Source: Isochrysis galbana (taxonomy: Eukaryota > Haptophyta > Isochrysidales > Isochrysidaceae). Taken from it: 64,000 nucleotides of DNA. The stretch covers positions 1,600,253-1,664,252 of the forward strand of contig CM030937.1 of NCBI GenBank assembly GCA_018136815.1. Reading direction: 5' to 3'. The position numbers and the translations under genes are program-made. The notes under the pieces are model-generated. The model searched no databases, was not told the origin of the DNA, and saw nothing but the letters and a program-made list of their open reading frames with translations. Below, piece by piece: positions 55,241 through 64,000 of this stretch. The stretch's first letter is position 1, and each line of letters opens with the position of its first letter.

Positions 55241-55303
55241 AGAGTCCTAGAAATCCAAGAATTTTCTAGGACGTGGTCCTAGTTTCTAGGACGGAATTTT
55301 TTG
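55241..55303. repeat. CTAGGAC palindromic dispersed repeat, copy 3
   Basis: TTTTCTAGGACGTGGTCCTA followed by GTTTCTAGGACGG; with copy 2 it brackets a 550-bp segment and shares the inverted CCTAGAAACTAGGAC core, so the two may be the ends of one element. Confidence 0.6.
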
Positions 55304-56484
55304 TCCGTTAGCTAGGCCGAGCCCGAGCCGGCAAGTATGAAATTACGAATACTCGGTTTTTATTATTACGCCCGAGTTATAAAATACGAATTTTATCGTG
55401 GTAGTGGTAGTGGACTTGTGGACTTAGGCACTAGCTTCGCACGTATGCGTATGCGGCAATATATACCGCAAACCGCAAAGGCGTGTCCAAGCCTGTAAGT
55501 GGTTGCACGGCACTAGCTGCGCCAAGCCGCGGGTGGAGACCTGCCGCAAAGGCGAGGAGCCGCGAGCCGTATCATCGGATGCATTTGTCTCCTCGCCTTG
55601 TGCTTGTGCGGCGGATGGTCGCCGCCGCCGCCGCCAAAACCGCCGCCGCCGCCGCCACCGCCAGCTCAGTGCTAAGTTAATGGGCGTTAGCTTTATAGCT
55701 CTGCCTGCAGCTCGCCATGCATCGCGCATGGCTCTGCTTTGTAGGATCAAGCGTGCGCTTGATCGTGGGGCAAGTCTCAATGGGGCTAGGGCACTGCCCA
55801 TTTGCGCTAAAGACGAGGTATAGATCGTAGTCGGAGTGTCGGAGTCGGCGGGGCGCCATGCCAGAAGGTGCGATCAGCGTTGTTTTGCTCAGTTAGCAAG
55901 CCCGCCGATGTCGCGACCGCACGTACTTTACATACCAGAAATAAGATCGCTATGAGCTGTCCGAGAGGAGAGAGAGAACCGCTAGCTCGTCGGTGGTGCT
56001 GTCCACTAAGTGTATACTTGGCTGCAACGGAGCGCCCCCCCCTCCTCTGCTGGCTGCTTGGCCTGCCCGCCGAGGGTCGGAGGGCGGGAGTCCTCCTGTT
56101 CTAGATCTCTCTAGATTCTCTTCTGATCCTCCTCCCCTCGCAGAGCTCGACCGTCGCCTCTCTCCCTCTTCCACAAAGAACTTCTCTGCCGGAGCCAACA
56201 TAAACCTTGAGCGAAAGAGGCTCTAGAGTAACGAGAGGAAGAACTTGAAGCTTGAGTCAAAAGAGGGTCGGCCCTGGTGAGAACTCACGAGAAGAAGGGG
56301 GGGACAACCAAGACCGAGAGAGGAACCGTGGCGCGCGGCGGGCAGTTCTCTTTTATCGCCTGATCGTGAGTAGATTCCCTCGACTGTTTCTATCGTAGAG
56401 AAGTGGGCCTCTCTCGCCCCCCGCTGCCCCCCCACCCCACCCCCACCCCGCGCGCCTCCCCCTAGGAGATCTCCGCCGAACCAG

Positions 56485-56519
<35 letters not shown>

Positions 56520-56533
56520 CCCCCCCCCCCCCC

Positions 56534-56624
<91 letters not shown>

Positions 56625-56880
56625 CGCCCGCACGGCTCGAGGAGAACGGGCAACGAGGATGAAAAGAAAATGGAGACTCGACGGGGAGCAAACGGCTTGA
56701 GAGAAGGAATCCCGTGCCCGGCTCCCTGTATATAGTAGGTTGTGGGCAGCAGGAGAAGAAGAAGAAGAAGAAGAGAGAGGGGCGGGGTTGCTGTTCCTTG
56801 AGTTGGACGAGTACTCTCTACTCACGGGTCTACTCTAATGATCTGTGTTGGGCTTCCTGGTGCTGGTGGGTGGGTTGGGG

Positions 56881-56915
<35 letters not shown>

Positions 56916-57204
56916 CGGGGAGAGAGGAGAGACTCTCGTCGTTGTCGCCTCGCCTCTCTTCTCGCGCGCGGCCATCCCGCGCCTTTCTCACTCAAGCATC
57001 CTCTTCCTCCAGGAGGCTTTATTCTGTCATCAAGGTTGCTCTTTTCTCGAAAGGCCGAACCTCAGGACGCCTCTCATTACCCTTTGCCCCTGCTTTGCCT
57101 CCCCCTGGAATACCAAATAATTCCTACAATACTGTCAGAAAATCCAAGTCGACGGTGCGGGCGCTGCGAGCTCTCCTCTCCACTCTCCTCTCCCTCAAGT
57201 CACG

Positions 57205-58969
57205 ATGCCGAGGCCGACGGTGCTGCTCCTCACGCTGCTCGCGGCCCCCACGGGCGCGCTCGCGCTTCGCGCTGGCGTGGCGGGTCTGCACCGCCCGGCT
57301 GCACTGCTCTCGCCCCTCCGTGCCCGTCCGCTCGCCATGGAGGCAGAGGGAGCCGCCACTTCGCCTCCGCCGCCGCTCTCTCCGCCCTCTCCTCCTCCTC
57401 TGTCCTCCTCTCCACCAAAGCAGAGCGCGTTCCAGACCTTTTCCAACGGCTTCTCGACGCTCTTCCCTGTATGGACCGCCCTCGTTGCTCTCGTTGGCCT
57501 CTACTACCCCCAGAGCCTCGCGGGCATCCCAACGTCTGCCTTCACTGGGCTGCTCGGCATGCTGATGCTCTCCATGGGCATCACACTCACGATCGACGAC
57601 TTCAAGCGGGTGCTCACGCGTCCCGGAGTGATGGTCGTCGGATTCCTTGGGTGCTACGCCTTCATGCCCGTCCTTGCACTAGGACTCGCCAAGGCATTTG
57701 CACTCTCGCCTGCACTCACTGCCGGCATGGTCCTGGTCGGCTCAATCAACGGCGGACAGGTGCGTACTGGCTGTCGACCATGCGCGCAACCACGGCCCCG
57801 CTTGGGTTGGGCTGATGGGGTGGGTCGAGCAGAGGCTTTGCGCCAGGCACTCCTCTTTCGCACATCGCGACGGCACGCCACGCAGACGTCTCTATGAGCA
57901 ACTATCTGCAGCGACTCGCCTGCATCCATCCTCGCCCATCTCGTGCAGCTCGTCTCACGTGTCTCCGCTGCGATCAGGCATCCAACCTGTGCACATACAT
58001 CGCTCGTGGTGACGTGGCTCTCTCTGTGATGATGACGACCGTCACGACCATCGGTGCCATCTTCATGACGCCGCTGCTGTGCAAATTGATGCTCGGCACC
58101 CTCGTGCCCGTGGATGCCGTCGGCGTGGCAATCTCTACCATCCAGGTAGACGCATTGGCCCGCCGCTCCCTGAGCAAAGGCAGGCGGAGCGGGCTGGGCA
58201 CGCAGCCACCGTTGAACCTCACGCACCTTCCTTACCTTGCCCTAATGCGCTCCCTCTAGGTCGTGCTTGTACCCATCATCTTGGGTATGGGCCTCAACGC
58301 CAAGTTCCCGAAGGCCGTCAAGAAGATCGAGCCATTCTCCCCGATTGTCGGCGTCCTCTCGACCATCCTCCTCGTCGGATCTGCTGTCGCGCAGGTGAGC
58401 TCGCCCTCGACACCCGACGCCCATCAAACAACCCATGGCGAACTCCGCATCCTTCTGTGCTGCTGGCCAACGGTGGCTTGAGATGGGTCACGTACATCCT
58501 TTTCCAGCTGAGTCACACAAGCATCTTGTTGCCTGACAACCGGATCCTCGACTAAACACACGCACCGCAGTGCTCGGCGCCAATCCTCGCCGCCGGCCTG
58601 AAGCTCCAGCTATCCGCCTTCTTCTTGCATGCCATCGGTGGTGCCGCGTGCTACATCGGACTCAAGAAGGTGCGCAAGCATCCACGTGCAGATGTGGGCC
58701 GTGAGGGCCACTGTATACATGCACCCCTTGCTGATTGCCTGCTCCTCCTCCACTATGCTTGCGACTCGTAGGTGTACCCCGAGACGACGTGCCGCACCGT
58801 CGCAATCGAGACGTCAATGAAGTCGAGCGCCTTCGGCTTCCTGCTGGCCAAGCTCCACTTTGGCGATTTCCTCGTGCGCGTACCCTCCGCCGTCTCTGTC
58901 GTCTGGATGGCGCTCGTCGGTTCCTCGCTCGCGGTCGCCTTCCGCTATCTGCCTGTCGCCAAGGAGTAG
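57205..58969 (+). CDS. Bile acid:sodium symporter (BASS) family transporter, plastid-targeted
   Basis: Five exons with canonical GT-AG introns, all phase 0: 57205-57759, 57978-58145, 58260-58394, 58571-58669 and 58772-58969; 384 residues. Residues 1 to about 20 form a signal peptide and 21 to about 75 an Arg/Ser/Pro-rich acid-poor stretch, a bipartite leader typical of secondary plastids. The rest is a polytopic carrier of about nine helices with family motifs [40 protein letters not shown] (across intron 1) and [20 protein letters not shown]. Plant plastid relatives carry pyruvate, 2-keto acids or glycolate with sodium in the envelope; the substrate cannot be told here. A GA/CT tract lies upstream. 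Confidence 0.93.
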
Positions 58970-60000
58970 GCTCGCACAGGCCGCTCCGGATGAAGCGCAA
59001 TATGAGCCGAGGCTGTTGTCTTGTCTCTTTGCTTTTGTTCATCGGGCTAAGGTGGTGCATGCGCGAAGAATCTTAGTCCCTTCCTCCTTAGGCAATAGTG
59101 GGAAGAGAAAATGGAGGGAACGTCACATTGGTGGGCCGAACATGAGCCCTCCTCAAAATGCGCTAGCGATCGCTGCGTCTTTTACTTTAAAGGGCTTGAA
59201 GGCCGTCGCCGCGTGCATGGCAACTGACTCTGTCCTCTCTTCGGCCTCCGTTGTCCTGGTTCCAGCCAATGCCCGCCTTGATGTCTTCCTCGAACAATAT
59301 CGTCCATGTGTGGGGCACTGATGTCGCCCCGTGAAAGCGGGACTGTGCAAGCCGTCCTCGAGCTATGTGTGGTGTGACGCTTGATCGTACGTTGGATATT
59401 GACTTGAACGCGGAGACCACATCTGACGTAGTATACCAATACGAGCGAACCTGCGACGAGGCATTGCTCTTGTAGCGCCTCGTAATCGGAAATCCGAGCG
59501 CTAGGATTGCGGGTTGCGCCCAAATCGCTCCTCATGTACTGCCCTAGGCTTCTAGCCAAGATGCACAAGCGCGGGACACCCATCGGTGAGTGTGTGCGTT
59601 TGTGTGGAAGTGTGACGGTGGACGTGCGCGCGTGCGTGTGCTTGGGCTTGAATTGCGCGTACGAGGATGCGTAGAGCTAGCTCATGGCTGCGTGTAACGT
59701 GTTGCTGTGGCGTGTGCAGAGCGTGCTGCTCTCATATTATGTCTTTCTAGTAGTAGTAGTTAGTATCTTCATGTGCTCTGTGTTTGTGAGCTACAATTTC
59801 TTAAATTATCTAAAGATCTCAATCCTAGCTGATTAGTGATTAGCGGCGGCGCTCAAACAGCAAAAAGGAATGAATAGGTGTCGTTCCGTCAAATGTGGGA
59901 CATGAGTCGAATTGAGCGATCGAATGTCCACAGTTGTACACATAGCGTCATTTTAAAATTAAATGTAGACTAGCGTAACATTCCCTGCTTCCCGCGACGC
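58970..60000. other. Intergenic, nothing identified
   Basis: Probable 3' region of the BASS gene followed by GT-rich (59600-59640) and AT-richer DNA. No supported gene. Confidence 0.5.
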
Positions 60001-60440
60001 GTGTCCCCCCGGAGGGCGCCGTGTCGGCGCTTTTCGATTGTGATTACTTGTAACTATGGGCACGGCGCGATGTGCATCGGCCACCCCGCGGGGGCGCCGT
60101 GCGTGCGCATAGAAACTTTTTCCCCTAAGGCCCACATTAACGTAAAGTAGCCGTATACGAGATGTTTCGTTGCGCAGCACGTGTGATTACTTGCAATCAT
60201 TGTGCACGCCGTGCGTATGCGCATCGGCTCCCCCCTCGCGAGGGCGCCGTGCGTGCGCATAGAAACTTTTTCCCCTAAGGCCCACATTAACGTAAAGTAG
60301 CCATATACGAGATGTTTCGTTTGCGCAGCACGTGTGATTACTTGCAATCATTGTGCACGCCGTGCGTATGCACATCGGCTCCCCCCCCGCGGGGGCGCCG
60401 TGCGTGCGCATAGCAACTTCCAGGAAGGTGCACGCCGTGC
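60001..60440 (+). repeat. Tandem repeat, 143-151 bp unit, three copies
   Basis: Anchor TGATTACTTG occurs at 60041, 60184 and 60335. Units share GGGGGCGCCGTGCGTGCGCA, AAACTTTTTCCCCTAAGG, and AACGTAAAGTAGCC followed by TATACGAGATG. The third unit is partial and merges into different sequence after about 60410. Confidence 0.9.
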
Positions 60441-61602
60441 GTTCACTCTTTCCGCGGGGGGACTCTGGACGCAGAGGCGGTCGGGAACCGTGGGGGCACC
60501 CCATGGGACCGGGGAAAATATTACCGTATACTGCGAAAACACTAACGTAAACAGCCGATAGGTCTTGGGGTCTCTCCCCTCCCCCCGGGTCCCCTCCCCC
60601 GGGTCCCCTCCTCCCCCTCTCATCGACCTACCAGAGAGAGACGGCTCCTACTGCCTGCCTCCCTCCTCCCTCCTCGCTCACCCTCCAGCTCTCTCCTCGC
60701 CCTCGTCTTCCTCACGATGGTGGCGACTCGGCGCGCATCGGTACGGTCCTCCGTCCTCTCCTCTCGTGCTCCTGCTCGCTGGTTTCGTTCGACTCGCTCG
60801 GCACAGCCACCTGTCGACTGGACGCCGAGCGCAAGCGCTGCTCGCACGACTCGTTCCTCTTCCTGCTCCAAGGGCGCGGCGGAGGAGGCGGAGCCTGTTC
60901 GCGTTCCTGATGCCGAGGAGGAGGCCCTTTCCCCGACCGATGAGGCCACCACCACCACCACCGACGAGGACTCCGGGCCTGTGGGAGGAGAAGAGGAGAA
61001 CGAGGACTGTGCGTCGGACGCTCCAGGTCTTCTTGTTCCCATCGCGCGGGTTGCGGATGTCGAGGAGCCAGCCGAGTCGATGGAGGAGGTCGAGATTGGT
61101 TGAATTGTACTCTGTAGAAGTCGCCTATTATGTGTCTCCACGCTATCAGGTAGAGGGCTTTAAGGCTGTCGGGTGTCGGTGTGTTCGGGTACGCGAACAG
61201 TCTGTCTTTTATCTTCTGGGTTGTCGATCTGTCGCTCGCGGGGGTGAACCCCGCCACGGCCTCTATGGTTTGGAAAATCCGGACCGTGGAGGAGCATCTG
61301 GCTAGGTGTGTCGAGTCCTCGCGGTGTTTTCCGCAGAGTCTACACTTTGTGGTGGTTGCCGACGCGAACCGGCTCCGTGTGCCCAGCCTTCTGTGGGTGA
61401 TGTGTTTGAAGTGGGGGTGTTTGTCCGTGTGTTTTAGCAGGGGGTGGGTATAGAGTTGTGCCACGTGTTTCCATTCGTCGTGTGTCATTCCGAGCTTCCG
61501 CGTCCACGTTTCGCGCGCCGGCTGTGGCTTGGCGCAAGGGTCGCTTTTTGCTTTTTATGAGCTCGCGCGTTATGTCTGACACGGTGACTTGGTCTAGCTG
61601 TA

Positions 61603-62724
61603 GGGCGGTCAAACAGGGTTTTTTTATCAGGGGTAAAAAAATGACCATCTCACGGTTAAGGAAATTTCAGAATTTTTTCCGTTAGAAAGTTCCCAATACA
61701 CCCAACTAACACATATCCGGGCCCCATTGGGACCCAGACCTCCCCCTTGGGCCCCCACAACAAAACGTAAGCAAATATTGACGAAAGACGCTAAAGTCGG
61801 AAAGGGCCCCTGTCTCAGCTGCCCACCGGATGTTGATGGACGCCGCGTCGGCTCCGCGGTCTACGGCTCTACTTGACTTCTACGTCAAGTATTGCCAAGA
61901 CCTTGGTGTGCTTCTTCGCTCCGCGAGCTCCGCGTGCCCGGAGTGCTTTCGTTGCGCCGTCGCGCGTCATCAACAGCATAAAACTTTTCTAATGCCATCT
62001 GCCAAGGCCACCACCCAGCGGCAGAAAATGATTTCTGCTCTGGGTGGTGGGTTCCCGCGAGATGCGCTATGAGGCGCTCTGGCAGGATCTTGGTCTTTCC
62101 TGCCCGCCGCAGCGTAGAGCGCCACGACAAGGCCCGTCCTGAGGCCACCCGCGGGTCTCGCCTCATCGATCAATGCCAGATCTGGCACTGTCCGAGAGAG
62201 GATGGCCGCGTAGGCAGCCTCAACGCGCAGGCTCGTCAGCCACGCGTGGACGGCCGCGTTGGTGAGCTGGTCCTGGTTCTCGATGCCGAGTTCGAGAGAA
62301 GGCGAATCCTGCGAGGGGCGGGTCGGGATGGTCGGGGCGGGGTCTGTGGTAGCCAGGGTAGCCGCGTGCGCGCGCTGTGAGGAGCTGGGTGGGCTGCGCG
62401 GGCAATGATGCCAGAGGGTCAGGGGGTGGTCGGACTGTCGGCAGCCCGACACGGCGCTGCATCGGGCGGGAATCAAATGCCGAATGTAGCTTAGATATAA
62501 AGGAACCGATCCCCCCGCGGGCGCGACCGCCCATTCTTTACGGGTAGAGCGTGAGCGCGCGTGACGGAGGGGGAGAGAGGGGGGGCGAATCGCACCATTT
62601 CTTGGCGAAGATTTTCGTAGCGTCAGGTAGCCCCCCCGGGAGGTTTTTTAGTGGGCATCGCGCCACGGTCAAAAAATGCAGCCCAACCCTTACTAGTCGT
62701 TAAAAAGCCCCTGTTTGACCGCCC
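61603..62724. mobile_element. 1122-bp TA-flanked TIR element nested in the LINE
   Basis: Ends GGGCGGTCAAACAGGG (from 61603) and CCCTGTTTGACCGCCC (to 62724) are perfect 16-bp inverted repeats, continuing imperfectly; TA flanks both sides (61601-61602, 62725-62726). The host LINE frame is restored by removing the element plus one TA, which proves insertion. Related single ends occur at 24612 and 48522. Inside, the minus strand has an open, protein-like but ATG-less frame (62476-61970) with no transposase motifs, so the element looks non-autonomous with captured or decayed coding sequence. Confidence 0.9.
61970..62476 (-). pseudogene. Open frame inside the TA-flanked element, unrecognised
   Basis: About 168 codons without an ATG at the start (the frame opens with TTG). 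The segment NAAVHAWLTSLRVEAAYAAI with its continuation looks like natural amphipathic helix. No DDE motifs are visible. It may be a captured host gene fragment or the remnant of a transposon gene. Confidence 0.3.
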
Positions 62725-62916
62725 TACTAGCTGTGTTTTCCCGTCAAGCGTGTATTCGTCCGCTAGGGGGTATTCTAGGTGTTTCGGGCCTTTCAGCCCG
62801 TCTTCCCACGTGGCGGGGGCGTGGTATTGCACCTCCTCGCCCGGCTCCGCCACCTCGGTGGTGTCTGTTGTTTCACCTAGGTAGTTAGTGTTTGTGAATA
62901 GCCATATATTGTTCAT

Positions 62917-63900
62917 TTTAGTTGCCCCGTCGCTCTCTCGTCGGCATTCTCTTCCTTGTTCGGTCTGTTAGCAGGTCCCTGTGCGTTCCGTGATAAATAA
63001 AGATACGGTAAGTGTGGAGAGTGTTGATGTGAGTGTGGTGCCGTGTCGTCAGTCCGTCGGACTCTATTAGACTCTATCCGTTCTGTCGTCTGTCGTTCTT
63101 CGTCCGTCGCTCTCGTTCTCGTTCTCGTTCCCGTTCTCGTCCCTCGTTCTCAACACTCCATTAGTACCAAGCCTCTCTCTCCCTCACCCTCAGCCTCAGC
63201 GCCTCAGCCTATCTATCCATCTCCAATCGCCCAGCCATGTCCGCCCCGTCCTCGCGCTCGCGCTCGCCCAAGCCCGTCCTCCCGCCTTCCTCTGCTGGGG
63301 AGGTGGTCCAGCCCGTCATTCTATCACTCTCCGCCGTTCCCGCCGCGCCTACCCCTACCGCCGATCGTTTCCCTTCCGTCTCCTCGCATATCGAGCCCCA
63401 GTGCCCCAGTCCCCAGTGGTCATGCTCGATCCGTCATTTGTTTGCCGCAAACCGCTGTTTATTGAGAGGGAACACGCGATTTTCTCCTTTTGCAGGACGG
63501 CCGCAATATAACCTCGACAGAGCCCCGACACTGTTGGGGAGGGGGGCTGTTGGCTGTTGGGGCCGTCTGTCTGTTGCGCGGCCTGCGAAAACAGAAAACT
63601 CTCTGACCTCTGATGATAGGGTCCCTAGATGGGAAATACGGTGTTGGGGCCTGCAAATACAGCCAAATACATATGTATTTGGCCTCCGGCCAAATACATT
63701 TCAAATACATTCGAGGCCTACAACCCAGGACGCGCTTCAAATACAGCCAAATACATATGTATTTGGCCTCTGGCCAAATACGGTGAATACGTATTTCCCA
63801 TCTAGGATAGGGTCGCTCTTGGATAGCGGGTGAAGTAGCGGTTATACTACAAATCGCGCGACCTGCGGGCCTGCGGGGGGAAGGGGCTGCAGTGGGGCCG
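62917..63900. other. Intergenic with a hAT-like MITE
   Basis: Low-complexity (GTTCTC)n-type DNA near 63110-63150 and CT-rich sequence precede the hAT-like element at 63624-63806. No supported gene. Confidence 0.5.
63624..63806. mobile_element. 183-bp hAT-like MITE
   Basis: Perfect 17-bp terminal inverted repeats (CCTAGATGGGAAATACG at 63624, inverse ending at 63806) are flanked by an 8-bp direct duplication ATAGGGTC at 63616-63623 and 63807-63814. Eight-base target duplications are the hallmark of hAT transposons. The inside holds two copies of a block with GCCAAATACATATGTATTTG, which folds into hairpins. No coding capacity. Confidence 0.92.
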
Positions 63901-64000
63901 ATGGCGGCGGAGTGCCAGCTGTTCCACCAGCCCGAGGTGTTGACGCAGCCCGAGAGCTATGGGCGGCCGTTGGTGGGCGAGCGGATCATGTCGCTCTACG
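63901..64000 (+). CDS. Start of an unrecognised gene, cut by window end
   Basis: ATG 63901 opens a GC3-rich frame that stays open to the last base (33 codons), including EVLTQPESYGRPLVGERIMS. Too short to assign; nothing downstream is available. Confidence 0.45.
   Translation, partial: MAAECQLFHQPEVLTQPESYGRPLVGERIMSLY

Larger units (their letters stand above)
54358..57204. other. Intergenic, repeats and CT/GA tracts
   Basis: Holds two CTAGGAC palindromic repeats (54640-54691, 55241-55303), a (GCC)n stretch near 55620-55660, a C run flanked by (CT)n at 56490-56622 and (GA)n at 56882-56912. No frame has family support. The part from about 56700 probably contains the promoter and leader of the BASS gene. 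Confidence 0.6.
60712..62916 (-). mobile_element. LINE (non-LTR retrotransposon) 3' ORF fragment, split by a DNA transposon
   Basis: The minus-strand coding runs 62916-62727, is interrupted by the element at 61603-62724, and resumes at 61600. Its 3' part has the region after the RT core, with HFKHITHRRL and a C-x2-C-x8-H-x3-C knuckle (CRLCGKHREDSTHLARC) like the zf-RVT domain of LINEs. A run of A residues near 61543-61555 marks a further frame change (one frame ends near ITRELIKSKK, the other resumes before ETWTRKLGMTHDEW). Removing the nested element with one TA keeps the frame open across the join. The reverse transcriptase core itself is not present here. Confidence 0.75.

Noticed and set aside
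57654..58226. Minus-strand 190-codon frame over the BASS gene
   Set aside because: Antisense shadow of exons with family-level support on the plus strand.
60041..60430. Spaced repeats as a CRISPR-like array
   Set aside because: The whole 143-151 bp unit is conserved, not short repeats with unique spacers, and the genome is eukaryotic.
1..64000. tRNA or rRNA genes
   Set aside because: No cloverleaf with a convincing GGTTCGAATCC-type arm and no rRNA-like segment was seen by eye; a covariance-model scan would be decisive.

Overview
The window is nuclear DNA from a eukaryote: genes are split by short GT-AG introns (75-470 bp), protein families are eukaryotic, and mobile elements and simple repeats fill long intergenic stretches. 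A BASS-type transporter whose N-terminus looks like a signal peptide plus transit peptide points to an alga with a secondary plastid. High GC, Ser/Pro-rich repeat proteins and PHD-containing SCC2 would fit a haptophyte, but that assignment is inference. Three 100-base N runs (15058, 40158, 54258) are scaffold gaps.

Layout. 1-3780 is a 27/45-bp minisatellite that reads as an SPPP-type repeat protein. 4612-9967 (-) is a phosphoinositide phospholipase C with a polytopic membrane N-terminus. 10-18 kb is repeat-rich, with a TA-flanked MITE, a LINE reverse-transcriptase fragment and a recurring short repeat family. 18353-23751 (-) is cohesin loader SCC2/NIPBL. 25064-28828 (-) is one long exon fusing a nicotinate phosphoribosyltransferase to a HAD-IIA domain that lacks its catalytic aspartates. 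30064-30455 is a small two-exon gene. 31826-33220 (-) encodes a secreted ShKT-JmjC-ankyrin protein ending in HDEL. 33325-35892 is a pogo-like transposon with TIRs and TA duplications. 37220-38413 is a BTB protein. 39.5-45.3 kb holds poorly resolved reading frames and a 948-bp MITE. 45358-45801 encodes a mitochondrial single lipoyl-domain protein. 47.0-48.3 kb holds two decayed foreign-looking genes, one resembling an uncharacterised giant-virus family. 50347-54257 is TRAPPC8/TRS85, behind a 1.1-kb purine array and running into a gap. 57205-58969 is the five-exon BASS transporter. 60.0-63.9 kb is repeats: a tandem array, a LINE split by a TA-flanked element, and a hAT-like MITE. A new coding region starts at 63901.

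The host genes are unrelated housekeeping functions (lipid signalling, cohesin loading, NAD salvage, ER, vesicle tethering, mitochondrial and plastid metabolism) with no operon-like logic. The most unusual items are the domain fusions (PLC, NAPRT-HAD, luminal JmjC-ankyrin), the lone lipoyl protein, and a set of structurally verifiable DNA transposons.
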